The notes below the pieces were generated by a model. It ran no database searches. It was given only the letters and a program-made list of their open reading frames with translations, and was not told the origin of the DNA. 63,987 nucleotides of DNA. It comes from Tenacibaculum sp. GTDB taxonomy: Bacteria > Bacteroidota > Bacteroidia > Flavobacteriales > Flavobacteriaceae. The stretch's first letter is position 1. Each line of letters begins with the position of its first letter. Positions 36,164 to 45,051 of the stretch are shown here, in pieces. Position numbers and translations under genes: made by a program. Where the stretch lies: positions 1 through 63,987 of the forward strand of contig JAHDHE010000004.1 in assembly GCA_020631475.1 (NCBI GenBank), given 5' to 3'.

Positions 36164-36188
36164 AAAAAACCAGCAATTTGCTGGTTTT
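36164..36188 (-). terminator. terminator of accD
   Basis: AAAACCAGCAA-ttt-GCTGGTTTT, six bases after the accD stop on the minus strand. Confidence 0.8.
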
Positions 36189-36193
36189 AAGTT

Positions 36194-37051
36194 TTATGCT
36201 CTTATTGGTTGATTTTGAATTAAATCAATATATAAGTTTACTTGTTTTTTTAAGTTTTTACGCTCGTAAATACCATCTAAGAATCCGTGTTCTAAAACAA
36301 ACTCAGAACGTTGGAAACCTTCAGGCAATTCTTTACCAGTTGTATCTTTAACAACACGAGGACCTGCAAAAGCAATTAATGCATTTGGTTCAGCAATATT
36401 AATATCACCTAACATTGCAAATGAAGCAGTTGTTCCTCCAGTAGTTGGATCGGTACATAATGAAATGTATGGAATTTTAGCATCGGCTAATTGTGCTAAT
36501 TTTGCAGATGTTTTTACTAATTGCATTAACGATAAAGATGCTTCCATCATACGAGCACCTCCAGATTTTGAAATCATTAAGAAAGGAAGTTCGTTTTTGA
36601 TAGAATAATCAATAGCTCTGGCAATTTTTTCTCCTACTACAGATCCCATAGAACCACCAATAAAAGCAAAATCCATAGCTGCAATAACGATATCTTTTCC
36701 TTGAGATTTACCAACAGCAGTACGAACAGCATCATTTAATCCTGTTTTTTTCTGTGCCGCTTTTAATCGGTCTGGATATTTTTTTGTGTCTTCGAACTTT
36801 AAAGGATCTTTAGCGGTTAATTTTGAGTTTAATTCTTCGAATTTATTATCATCAAAAAATAATTCAAAATATTCATTACTACCTATACGTACGTGATATC
36901 CATCTTCTGGACTTACGTATAAATTCTTTTTTAATTCGTCTGTATCAATTATTTTTCCACTTGGGGTTTTATACCACAAGCCTTTAGGAGTGTCTTTTTT
37001 TTCTTCAGTAGGGGTTTGAATCCCTTTGTCTTTACGCTTAAACCAAGCCAT
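36194..37051 (-). CDS. accD: acetyl-CoA carboxylase carboxyltransferase beta subunit without zinc ligands
   Basis: A 285-aa AccD, which with AccA transfers the carboxyl group from biotin to acetyl-CoA to make malonyl-CoA. The catalytic core is clear: [30 protein letters not shown] and [18 protein letters not shown]. The N-terminal zinc ribbon is present in outline but has no cysteine: where CxxC and CPxC are expected, residues 29-32 read TPSG and 47-50 read SPED. The surrounding DELKKNLYV and YHVRIGS are kept. I believe this is shared by other Flavobacteriia. Confidence 0.95.
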   Translation of the reverse strand: MAWFKRKDKGIQTPTEEKKDTPKGLWYKTPSGKIIDTDELKKNLYVSPEDGYHVRIGSNEYFELFFDDNKFEELNSKLTAKDPLKFEDTKKYPDRLKAAQKKTGLNDAVRTAVGKSQGKDIVIAAMDFAFIGGSMGSVVGEKIARAIDYSIKNELPFLMISKSGGARMMEASLSLMQLVKTSAKLAQLADAKIPYISLCTDPTTGGTTASFAMLGDINIAEPNALIAFAGPRVVKDTTGKELPEGFQRSEFVLEHGFLDGIYERKNLKKQVNLYIDLIQNQPIRA

Positions 37052-37116
37052 AGTTAGTTTATGTTTTGTTGTTTGTTTGTAATTAACTCTAAATATAATG
37101 AAAAAAGAGTCGGCTA

Positions 37117-37124
37117 CAAATGTA
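37117..37124 (-). promoter_or_regulatory. -7 box of accD
   Basis: Minus strand TACATTTG, about 65 bases before the accD ATG. Confidence 0.5.
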
Positions 37125-37161
37125 AAAGATTTTTATGAACTTTACTTTTATGAGACATAAA

Positions 37162-37190
37162 AAAAGCATCTATGTAAATATAGATGCTTT
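37162..37190 (-). terminator. terminator of fbaA
   Basis: AAAGCATCTAT-gtaaat-ATAGATGCTTT, between fbaA and accD on the minus strand. Confidence 0.82.
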
Positions 37191-37211
37191 AGGTTGTTGA
37201 TTATAAGTTTT

Positions 37212-38279
37212 TTATAATGTATTTACATTGTTTAAATCTTCAAAAGCTTTCTTTAAACGAGTTTTAAATGTTTGTTCACCTTCGCGTAACCATTTACGTG
37301 GATCGTAATATTTTTTATTAGGAACATCATCTCCTTCTGGATTACCAATTTGACTAGCTACATAATCTTTCTTAGCATCCATATAATCACGAATACCTTC
37401 TGTAAAGGCATATTGCAAATCGGTATCAATATTCATTTTAATAACTCCATACCCTATAGATTCTCTAATTTCTTCTAAAGTAGAACCAGATCCACCATGG
37501 AAAACAAAATCGATTGTATTATGAGGTACATTATATTTTTCTGAAATATATTCTTGAGAGTTCTTTAAAATTTTTGGAGTTAATTTTACATTTCCTGGTT
37601 TGTATACCCCGTGTACATTACCAAAAGCTGCAGCAATAGTAAATTGTGGAGAAATTTTCATTAACTCTTCGTATGCATAAGCAACCTCTTCTGGTTGAGT
37701 ATATAATTTTGAAACATCTACATCAGAATTATCAACACCATCTTCTTCACCACCTGTAATTCCTAATTCAATTTCTAAAGTCATTCCCATTTTACTCATA
37801 CGAGCTAAGTATTCTTTACAAATCTCAATATTTTCTTCGAGAGGTTCTTCACTTAAATCAATCATATGAGAACTGTAAAGAGATTTTCCAGTTTCTTTAT
37901 AAAACTGCTCACTTGCATCTAATAAACCGTCAATCCAAGGTAATAATTTCTTTGCAGCATGATCGGTATGAAGAATTACAGGAACTCCATATGCCTCAGC
38001 TAATAAGTGTATGTGTTTTGCTCCAGCAACTGCACCAGCAATAGCAGATTTTTGATTTTCGTTTGATAAACCTTTACCAGCATTAAATTGTGCTCCTCCA
38101 TTTGAGAATTGGATTATTACTGGTGAATTTAATTCTTTTGCAGTTTCTAATACTGTATTAATAGTATTTGATCCAACAACATTTACAGCAGGTAAAGCAA
38201 ATCCTTTTTCTTTAGCTAAATTAAATATTGCTTGTACTTCTTTTCCTGTAGCAACACCAGGTTTTATATTATGAGACAT
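37212..38279 (-). CDS. fbaA: class II fructose-bisphosphate aldolase
   Basis: A 355-aa metal-dependent aldolase of glycolysis and gluconeogenesis. The zinc-binding and catalytic region is LHTDHAAKKLLPWIDGLL (catalytic Asp next to a zinc His), with further metal ligands in EIELGITGGEEDGVDN, AFGNVHGVYKPG and FVFHGGSGS. The length fits the long class IIA form. It stands alone between terminators, with a perfect palindrome upstream that could be an operator. Confidence 0.95.
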   Translation of the reverse strand: MSHNIKPGVATGKEVQAIFNLAKEKGFALPAVNVVGSNTINTVLETAKELNSPVIIQFSNGGAQFNAGKGLSNENQKSAIAGAVAGAKHIHLLAEAYGVPVILHTDHAAKKLLPWIDGLLDASEQFYKETGKSLYSSHMIDLSEEPLEENIEICKEYLARMSKMGMTLEIELGITGGEEDGVDNSDVDVSKLYTQPEEVAYAYEELMKISPQFTIAAAFGNVHGVYKPGNVKLTPKILKNSQEYISEKYNVPHNTIDFVFHGGSGSTLEEIRESIGYGVIKMNIDTDLQYAFTEGIRDYMDAKKDYVASQIGNPEGDDVPNKKYYDPRKWLREGEQTFKTRLKKAFEDLNNVNTL

Positions 38280-38316
38280 TAAAAAATGGTTTTAGTTGTG
38301 TAAATATTTGTGATGT

Positions 38317-38324
38317 CAAAAGTA
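38317..38324 (-). promoter_or_regulatory. -7 box of fbaA
   Basis: Minus strand TACTTTTG (TAnnTTTG), 38 bases before the fbaA ATG. No TTG -33 at normal spacing. Confidence 0.5.
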
Positions 38325-38354
38325 ATAAAAAATCAATCTATTTATATTAAAAAT

Positions 38355-38372
38355 AGCGATAACGTTATCGCT
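38355..38372. promoter_or_regulatory. perfect 18-bp palindrome: tamL terminator or fbaA operator
   Basis: AGCGATAACGTTATCGCT is perfectly symmetric around AACGTT. It lies 10 bases after tamL and is followed on that strand by ATTTTT, as in a terminator. It also lies about 30 bases upstream of the fbaA -7 box, and its CG-centred symmetry resembles LacI-family operators. Confidence 0.5.
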
Positions 38373-38381
38373 GTAAATAAA

Positions 38382-40835
38382 TTAAAAAGGATAGTTAATA
38401 CCTATATTTAATACTGAGCTAGAAAAATTAAAGTTTTTAAACCACCTATCGTTAGTTAGGTATGGTTCATGAACTTTAAAGCCTAAATCTAATCTAGCTA
38501 TTAAAAATTTAAAATCGTAACGCAATCCAAATCCAGCTCCCACAGCCATATCTGTTAATGATTTTGCGCTGTCAAATTTTGCATCATCATCAATAAATGA
38601 TGAATTTGTAATATCCCAAATATTACCAGCATCGGTAAATAAAGCACCTTTTAAAGAGCCTAATACATCAAAACGGTATTCGAAACTTGTTAAGAATTTT
38701 AAGCTACCAATATTATATTCTAAACCAGGTTGTCGAGTACCTGGACCAAGATCGTAAGTTCTCCATGCTCTAATATCATTTGAGCCTCCTGCAAAATAAC
38801 TTCTAGAAAAAGGAACATCAGATTTATTATAGGTAATTATTGCTCCTAAAAATGTTCGATGTGCTAATACTGTGTTGTTTCCTAAATTCCAATATTTTTT
38901 GTATTCAATATCTGTTTTAAAGTATTGAGCAATAGGTATTTTTAAAACAGTTTTTTGATCTAAAGAGTTTTTTTGCTTAGATAAGAGCCCCATAACATTA
39001 CCAGAGTTAGCAATTCTAAGTTTAAAAAATGAAAAACTATGATCTTTAATATTTTCTTGGTTATTATAGGTAAAGCTGTAAGCAATTTCCGGAATTAAAA
39101 AATCTGAAGTAATAATGTTATAACGATTAAGAATATTGATGTTATTTCTATATTCAGTTGGATTAGATGTTGCAAAAGCGGTGTTGGTGGACACATTTTT
39201 AATGAATTGTAAAATATCATTTGAATTACCTGATGTATTACTTGGTAGTGTGAAATTTGGGTCAAAACTAGCAGCAATATCAATTAGTTTATTGTATTCT
39301 GAAGAATATACACTAAAGTAATTATCTACATTTAAATTTCTAATATACTGTGCATTGAATAACTCTAATTGAATAGATTTTCGTTTGTTGTACCTCCATT
39401 TATACTCAATGCCTAATGAGATATTTTGTCTGTCAAGTCCAATGTTTTTTTGAATACCTAAACCTGCATAAAACTTTGTTTTTGGAAACATACTTTTTGG
39501 TACAAGAGTATGAAATCCAAACGGCGCCATAAAACGAGGTACTTCTAAAGAAACATCTGTACCAACTTCCCAACCAGGTCCGTTGTTGGAATTGAAATAA
39601 GAGCCAAAGGTAGATAGCTTAAAAATCTCGGTACCCTTAAAAGTATTTCTGTTAGTTAATGAAAACTTTAAAGAAACATCAAAATTACGAATGTTAGAAC
39701 GAGAAAGTTCCGAATCAATACCCAAAGTATATTTTTCTATAGGTGTTAAAAAAATATTTGCTTCTAATTCATTACTACTTATTTCGCTGTATTTTATAGA
39801 TGCTGATTTAAAGTTTTTTAAATCTCTTAAATGAGTTCGAGTTAAGTTTCTTAAAGAATCACTATAAACAGAGTTAGGTTTTATAAAGACCGATTGAGAT
39901 AAGTATTTTGGATTGTATTTTAACTTACCATGTGCAAAAAAGTTAACACCATTATAATTTACTGAATCATTATGAATGTCATTTCTTTTATTATAAGTAT
40001 AATCGGTATAAATATTTATTTTCTTTATTTTTTGAATTTGAAAAGGCACAACTCTGTCAGAAATTTCAATATCTACATTTGTTTTTTGGTAGTTATTAAG
40101 CGTGTCAATTTCAAAAGAAATATAGTTTTCATTAAAATGATAAATACCTTTATTTCTAAATAATTTAACAGTTCTGTTGGCTTCTTTTATAAAGTTTTCA
40201 ACCTTGTATTGTTTTCCTGTTTTTAAAAAGCTTTTATCTTTTTCTTTTTGATAAATATAATCGAGTGTTGAAGATGAAATATTAGTGTTAATTGAATCTA
40301 AAATAGAAGGCTCTCCTTTTAATATATTATAAGAAATAGCTCCTTTTTTATTGCTAATAGTATCTTTTTTTGAAGATACTTTAGCCCTGAAATAACCTTC
40401 GTTTTGAAAATATGCTTGTAAATTACCAACGGTTCTTTTCGTTTTTCTATCGTTTATAATAATAGGAGCTTGACCACTTTTTAAAAGCCAATTATTAAAC
40501 CCTATAAAGGTTTTTGCTACAGAAATACTTTGCTTTTCAGAAAATACATTTTTAAAAAAGTTGTATTTCTTTGGGTGGTTTTTACCCCATTCACTAGGTG
40601 TTTTTGATCCGTTTGGATTTCCTAGGTTATAAAAATGTAATGAAAGAGGTATTCCTAAGGCTTTAGCATTAGGGCGTTGTAAAAGTAATTCGGTAATATT
40701 TTCGCTAGTGTTTTTTGTGCTGTCAATAAAAACAGTGTTTTTTGTTAACAGTAACTCGTTTTCTTTAACGTGTTTTATTGTACTACACGAACTGAATAAG
40801 ACTACTAATAAAAAGAAAAAAGAAAGTTTTTTCAT
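38382..40835 (-). CDS. tamL: TamL, BamA-family outer membrane lipoprotein
   Basis: An 817-aa outer membrane protein with a lipobox (FSSC, acylated Cys17) instead of a plain signal peptide. POTRA-like domains occupy roughly the first 350 residues. The C-terminal half is an Omp85 barrel with the lid motif FAGGSNDIRAWRTYDLGPG and a terminal aromatic residue (INYPF). The lipidated N-terminus separates TamL of Bacteroidota from TamA. With TamB it is thought to help place proteins or lipids in the outer membrane; tamB is not in this window. It is divergent from the RNA methyltransferase gene. Confidence 0.88.
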   Translation of the reverse strand: MKKLSFFFLLVVLFSSCSTIKHVKENELLLTKNTVFIDSTKNTSENITELLLQRPNAKALGIPLSLHFYNLGNPNGSKTPSEWGKNHPKKYNFFKNVFSEKQSISVAKTFIGFNNWLLKSGQAPIIINDRKTKRTVGNLQAYFQNEGYFRAKVSSKKDTISNKKGAISYNILKGEPSILDSINTNISSSTLDYIYQKEKDKSFLKTGKQYKVENFIKEANRTVKLFRNKGIYHFNENYISFEIDTLNNYQKTNVDIEISDRVVPFQIQKIKKINIYTDYTYNKRNDIHNDSVNYNGVNFFAHGKLKYNPKYLSQSVFIKPNSVYSDSLRNLTRTHLRDLKNFKSASIKYSEISSNELEANIFLTPIEKYTLGIDSELSRSNIRNFDVSLKFSLTNRNTFKGTEIFKLSTFGSYFNSNNGPGWEVGTDVSLEVPRFMAPFGFHTLVPKSMFPKTKFYAGLGIQKNIGLDRQNISLGIEYKWRYNKRKSIQLELFNAQYIRNLNVDNYFSVYSSEYNKLIDIAASFDPNFTLPSNTSGNSNDILQFIKNVSTNTAFATSNPTEYRNNINILNRYNIITSDFLIPEIAYSFTYNNQENIKDHSFSFFKLRIANSGNVMGLLSKQKNSLDQKTVLKIPIAQYFKTDIEYKKYWNLGNNTVLAHRTFLGAIITYNKSDVPFSRSYFAGGSNDIRAWRTYDLGPGTRQPGLEYNIGSLKFLTSFEYRFDVLGSLKGALFTDAGNIWDITNSSFIDDDAKFDSAKSLTDMAVGAGFGLRYDFKFLIARLDLGFKVHEPYLTNDRWFKNFNFSSSVLNIGINYPF

Positions 40836-40907
40836 TAACTTTACGGCTCGTATTTAATTATCAAAAATACTATTTTTTGATGGTTTTAAAGTGTTAAAAA
40901 AGATTTA

Positions 40908-41642
40908 ATGAGTTTATCTAAAAACAACCTAAAATTAATAACAAGTTTACAGCAAAAAAAGTATAGACAGAAGCATAATTTATTTATTGCTGAAGGTATA
41001 AAGGTTGTAAATGAACTATTGAATTCGTCAATAGGGGTAGCGCATATTTTCTCTACAGATGAAAATTTTAATGTTTCTAAAGAGGTTGAAATTACTATTA
41101 TTTCAGACAATGAGTTAAAAAAAATAAGCACTTTAAAAAATCCAAATAAAGTATTAGGATTGTTTAAAATTCCAAAAGCTAAAGAAATTTTAAACGATAG
41201 TTTTATTGTTGCTTTAGATGAAGTTAATGATCCAGGTAATTTAGGAACCATTATTCGTTTGTGTGATTGGTTTGGAGTAACTGAGTTAGTTTGTTCAAAA
41301 AATACGGTTGATTGTTATAATCAAAAAGTGGTGCAATCTACGATGGGATCTTTAATTAGAGTAAATATATCATACGTTGATTTACCTGAATTTTTAACAA
41401 ATACAAAGCTACCTGTTTTTACAGCTGATATGGATGGTGAAAATGTTTATAAAACTGACTTGCCTAAAAAAGCTGTTTTAGTTATGGGAAATGAAGCGAA
41501 TGGTATTTCTGAAGAAATATCAGAAATTGTAAAGCATAAATTAACTATTCCTAGATTTGGTGATATTCAACAAACCGAAAGTTTAAATGTAGCTACTGCA
41601 ACAGCTATTTTATTAAGTGAGTTTAAAAGAGGATTAAAATAA
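40908..41642 (+). CDS. SpoU/TrmH-family RNA 2'-O-methyltransferase
   Basis: A 244-aa SPOUT methyltransferase. The N-terminal part is a substrate-binding domain (RQKHNLFIAEGIKVVNELL). The knotted catalytic domain has the three SpoU motifs: DEVNDPGNLGTIIRLCDWFG, LVMGNEANGIS and IPRFGDIQQTESLNVATATAILLSE. It methylates a ribose in rRNA or tRNA with S-adenosylmethionine; the exact site cannot be assigned. It converges with the deoxynucleoside kinase gene, overlapping by nine bases. Confidence 0.9.
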   Translation: MSLSKNNLKLITSLQQKKYRQKHNLFIAEGIKVVNELLNSSIGVAHIFSTDENFNVSKEVEITIISDNELKKISTLKNPNKVLGLFKIPKAKEILNDSFIVALDEVNDPGNLGTIIRLCDWFGVTELVCSKNTVDCYNQKVVQSTMGSLIRVNISYVDLPEFLTNTKLPVFTADMDGENVYKTDLPKKAVLVMGNEANGISEEISEIVKHKLTIPRFGDIQQTESLNVATATAILLSEFKRGLK

Positions 41643-42248
41643 TCCGTTTATCTGGGCATCAATTCGATCAATGATATAACCTAGGTCTTCTTGATTTTCC
41701 ACGAAATCTAAATTATCAACATCAATAATTAATAATTTTCCTTTGGTATATTGAGAAATGAAAGCTTCATAGCGTTCGTTTAGTCTACTTAAATAATCGA
41801 TACTAATAGAGTTTTCGTATTCTCTACCACGTTTGTGAATTTGACCTACTAAAGTAGAAATATCTGCACGTAAATAGATTAATAAATCTGGTGGAGTTAC
41901 TAGATTTTCCATTAATTCAAATAAAGAAGAGTAATTGCTAAAGTCTCTATTTGTCATCAGTCCCATTGCATGCAAATTCGGAGCAAAAATATGAGCGTCT
42001 TCGTAAATTGTACGATCTTGAATTATCTTTTTTCCAGATTTACGTAGTTCTAAAACTTGACGAAAACGACTGTTTAAGAAAAATACTTGTAGGTTAAATG
42101 ACCAACGTTCCATTTCACCATAAAAATCATCTAAATACGGGTTTTCATCAACCGACTCAAAATGAGGTTCCCAATTATAATGTTTTGCTAATAATTTTGT
42201 TAAGGTTGTTTTTCCTGCTCCGATGTTTCCGGCAATGGCTACGTGCAT
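41634..42248 (-). CDS. deoxynucleoside kinase
   Basis: A 204-aa salvage kinase. The P-loop is GNIGAGKTTLTKLL (7-20), the DRTIYEDAHIFAP segment is the ERS/DRS substrate motif, and the Arg-rich lid is KRGREYENSI. It phosphorylates deoxynucleosides, perhaps deoxyadenosine or deoxyguanosine. It is the stand-alone counterpart of the kinase half of the HPPK fusion at 31864-32994; many bacteria have such a pair of different specificity. Confidence 0.9.
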   Translation of the reverse strand: MHVAIAGNIGAGKTTLTKLLAKHYNWEPHFESVDENPYLDDFYGEMERWSFNLQVFFLNSRFRQVLELRKSGKKIIQDRTIYEDAHIFAPNLHAMGLMTNRDFSNYSSLFELMENLVTPPDLLIYLRADISTLVGQIHKRGREYENSISIDYLSRLNERYEAFISQYTKGKLLIIDVDNLDFVENQEDLGYIIDRIDAQINGLF

Positions 42249-42328
42249 AGTTTTCGTGTAAATTTAAATCTCTGGCAGTACCAGATTAAAGTGGTAAAAT
42301 TACATAAAAAAAAGGATTACAAAAGATT

Positions 42329-43009
42329 TTAGCAAATCAATTTATATCCATAACCACGAACATTGATTATTTGCACATTTGTATCTTTCTTTAATTTTTT
42401 TCTTAGCTTAGAAATAAATACATCCATACTTCTTGCATTAAAAAAATCATCATCTCCCCACAGTTTTTTTAATATAAAAGTTCTGTCTAAAATTTCATTC
42501 TTTTTTTGAGATAAATGAAATAAAAGTTCAGATTCTCTATGAGTTAGTAATTCTGATTGCTCGTTGTGAGATAATAATTGCTTGGTGTAGTTAAAGGAGA
42601 ATTTGCCAATATTTATTTTAGAAGTATCTTTTTTAAGGCTAACCCTATCTAATAACGAATGAATACGAACAATTAACTCTTCCATAGAAAAAGGTTTTTT
42701 TAAATAATCATTACCTCCATGTTTAAATCCTTCTAGAACATCTTTTGTTTGAGATTTTGCGGTTAAAAAAATGATAGGAATATTGTTATTTTCTTCTCTA
42801 ATTTCTTTTGCTAAAGTAAATCCATCTTTCTTAGGCATCATTACGTCAAAAACTAACACTTCTGGATGTTCTTTTTTATAAAGTTCAAAAGCTTCTTCTC
42901 CGTTTTCAGCATGAAAAACTTCAAAGTTTCTTGTTTCTAAGCTCTCTTTTACAATTTGCCCTAAACTTGGTTCATCTTCAGCTAATAATAATTTTATTTT
43001 CTTAGTCAT
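42329..43009 (-). CDS. OmpR-family response regulator (RprY-like)
   Basis: A 226-aa two-domain regulator. The receiver domain has the acidic pair Glu11-Asp12, phosphoacceptor Asp55 (VFDVMMPKKDG) and the conserved Lys in YLKKPF. The C-terminal winged helix is of OmpR type (LTHRESELLFHLSQ and the final NVRGYGYKL). Gene order and sizes resemble RprXY of Bacteroides. It overlaps the sensor kinase gene by eight bases, so the two are made together. Three phased TTAAC repeats beyond the kinase gene are the likely binding site. Confidence 0.9.
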   Translation of the reverse strand: MTKKIKLLLAEDEPSLGQIVKESLETRNFEVFHAENGEEAFELYKKEHPEVLVFDVMMPKKDGFTLAKEIREENNNIPIIFLTAKSQTKDVLEGFKHGGNDYLKKPFSMEELIVRIHSLLDRVSLKKDTSKINIGKFSFNYTKQLLSHNEQSELLTHRESELLFHLSQKKNEILDRTFILKKLWGDDDFFNARSMDVFISKLRKKLKKDTNVQIINVRGYGYKLIC

Positions 43010-44576
43010 TTGGTAAAGTAATTTTGAAAACCGTTTGTTTTGGTGTAGATGTTAACGATATAAAGCCGTTGTGTTTCTCAATTATTTTTTTTGTGTAGTA
43101 TAATCCGATACCGAATCCTTTTACATCATGAGTGTTTCCTTTTGGAACACGATAAAATTTATCAAATATTTTTTCTTGCTGATTTTTGTCTATTCCAGCT
43201 CCATTATCAGCAACCGATATTTCTAAGGTATTAAGAACAGCATTAATATTTACCTCAATAATATCTCCGCCATATTTTATAGCGTTGTCTATTAAATTTG
43301 AAATTGAATTTTCAAAATGAAAAGTATCTATTTCAGTTATTATTTCTGATATGTTTGTAGAAAATTGAATCGTTTTTTTTGGTGTAATTAACTGATGTTT
43401 TTGAACGATTTTATCTATAAAACTAATTAAATCTACTGTTTCTTTTTTTAGCATTAACTTCTCGCTATCAAGAGTTGCAGTTTCTAACAATTTCTCCACC
43501 ATTTGATGTAGTTTTTTTAACTGAATAGTTGAGATAGAAAGATACTTTTTCGTTTTCTCTTTATCATCAATCATATTAAAGTTATCGATAGCTTCAATAG
43601 CTGTAGAAACTGTTGTTATTGGAGTTTTAAATTCATGAGTGATATTACTGATTAAATCGTTTTTGATTTCTGCTAATTCTTTCTGTTTATTGATAATTTT
43701 TAATAAATAAAACAAACTCGAAATTACAGCTAAGGCTAAAATAAATGACAACAAAATGCCAGTAAAACTACGTTTTAAAGCTTCAATTGTTGGGTTAGTA
43801 TATTGTAATTGTATACGCTCATTTTTCTTTAAAAATGTTGGAGCAGCATCATTTTCTAATAAAACAACATTAGAATAAATGTTTTTAGAACTGTTAAATA
43901 AAGTGTCTGCTTTAAAATGGTTGAGGTTAAAATTTGCAAATATTTTTTTGTCTAAAAACTCATTTCTTAAAATAGAATCTAAAGATTTCAATTTAATAGT
44001 GTCTGTTTGTATAGAGATAAAAAAAGTGTTTAAATCTTTTTTACGCTTTAAACTGTCTAATTTTTTTTTACCTAAAAAAACTTCTGAGATTTTTTGCTTT
44101 GAACCTGTAGAAGATTCAATAGTGTTGTATTTAATTTCTTGTTTTAAGGATATGTGAGATTTTTTAGAACTAAGGCTTTTCTTTGTTTTAAAATTGTCTT
44201 TAAGAGAATTCAAAATAGTTGAATCCATTTTTCTGAGTTCATCAATATTGTTAGAGTTAATACTAATTTCACTTACTTGAAATCTAAAAGAATCTTTCTT
44301 TTTACTTGAGCTTTCAGTTTCATCAATATTAAAAATTTTATTGAAGATTTTAGTATTGCTATTTTTATCAGGATTTATTATTGAGTAAAAATTATCTTTA
44401 GATAAATCTGAAAAATAAATCTCTACCGCATCGTCTAAACTTTGGTTTATTTCGTTTATAATTCGCAGTCGATTTTCTTCATAGTTTTTATAATTCCAAT
44501 AAAATTGTATACCAATAGTCGTAACTATAGTAAAACTTATTAGGTATAAAATCCATCGTTGTTTTTTCGCGTTCAT
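43002..44576 (-). CDS. membrane sensor histidine kinase (RprX-like)
   Basis: A 524-aa kinase. Membrane helices lie at about 8-27 and 271-294, enclosing a large periplasmic sensor of some 240 residues with no domain that I recognise. The phosphoacceptor is His314 in SNITHEFKTPI. The ATPase part has the N box (SNLIDNAIKYGG), G1 (VADNGAGID) and G2 (GFGIGLYYTKKI). It should phosphorylate the regulator encoded downstream. The periplasmic location of the sensor suggests it watches envelope state. It is divergent from the GLPGLI operon. Confidence 0.92.
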   Translation of the reverse strand: MNAKKQRWILYLISFTIVTTIGIQFYWNYKNYEENRLRIINEINQSLDDAVEIYFSDLSKDNFYSIINPDKNSNTKIFNKIFNIDETESSSKKKDSFRFQVSEISINSNNIDELRKMDSTILNSLKDNFKTKKSLSSKKSHISLKQEIKYNTIESSTGSKQKISEVFLGKKKLDSLKRKKDLNTFFISIQTDTIKLKSLDSILRNEFLDKKIFANFNLNHFKADTLFNSSKNIYSNVVLLENDAAPTFLKKNERIQLQYTNPTIEALKRSFTGILLSFILALAVISSLFYLLKIINKQKELAEIKNDLISNITHEFKTPITTVSTAIEAIDNFNMIDDKEKTKKYLSISTIQLKKLHQMVEKLLETATLDSEKLMLKKETVDLISFIDKIVQKHQLITPKKTIQFSTNISEIITEIDTFHFENSISNLIDNAIKYGGDIIEVNINAVLNTLEISVADNGAGIDKNQQEKIFDKFYRVPKGNTHDVKGFGIGLYYTKKIIEKHNGFISLTSTPKQTVFKITLPND

Positions 44577-44615
44577 GTTTCAAAAGTAAGGAGTTAAGTC
44601 GATAATAAAAAAGCG

Positions 44616-44641
44616 GTTAACACTCGTTAACATTCATTAAC
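44616..44641. promoter_or_regulatory. three 10-bp-phased TTAAC direct repeats
   Basis: GTTAAC at 44616, GTTAAC at 44626 and ATTAAC at 44636 form three direct repeats exactly 10 bases apart. They end 22 bases before a near-consensus -7 box (CATATTTG, 44664-44671) of the plus-strand operon. OmpR-family regulators bind direct repeats at about one helical turn, so this is a likely operator for the adjacent response regulator. Confidence 0.6.
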
Positions 44642-44698
44642 TCAAAAGAAAGATAATGGTTTTCATATTTGTAGTGTTCAATAAAAATTTATAAAAAA

Positions 44699-45040
44699 AT
44701 GAAACAACTAATTATTACAGTATTTTTCTTTTTTGTGTTAGCGACACAAGCTCAGCAAGAAATAGCAACAGTAAAAATAAATGATTCAAAAATTACTTCT
44801 TTAATTTTTACAGTAGATAATTTAAGCGAGTTAAAAACGATTAACTGGAAAGATATTAAAGACATGGTTAAAGAAAACAAGTCTACCGATAGTATTGCCT
44901 TAGGATTTAGAGTAAGAAGTAAAGATAAAACTAAAAGAATAGCTTATGATAATAGTATAGTTGTTAAAGGAAAGTCAGAAGACATAGATGAATTTATAAA
45001 GATTAATAAACGATTTATTAAAGTATTTGAAAACCTATAA
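44699..45040 (+). CDS. small secreted protein of unknown function
   Basis: A 113-aa protein with a signal peptide (MKQLIITVFFFFVLATQAQQ). The mature part is about 93 residues, mixed alpha/beta by eye, with no cysteine and no lipobox. It is the first gene of a four-gene unit (this gene, two GLPGLI genes, a TonB-receptor-like gene), 11 bases before the next gene. It may be a target or a signal of the divergent two-component system. I do not recognise the family. Confidence 0.7.
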   Translation: MKQLIITVFFFFVLATQAQQEIATVKINDSKITSLIFTVDNLSELKTINWKDIKDMVKENKSTDSIALGFRVRSKDKTKRIAYDNSIVVKGKSEDIDEFIKINKRFIKVFENL

Positions 45041-45051
45041 ACCATACAGAT

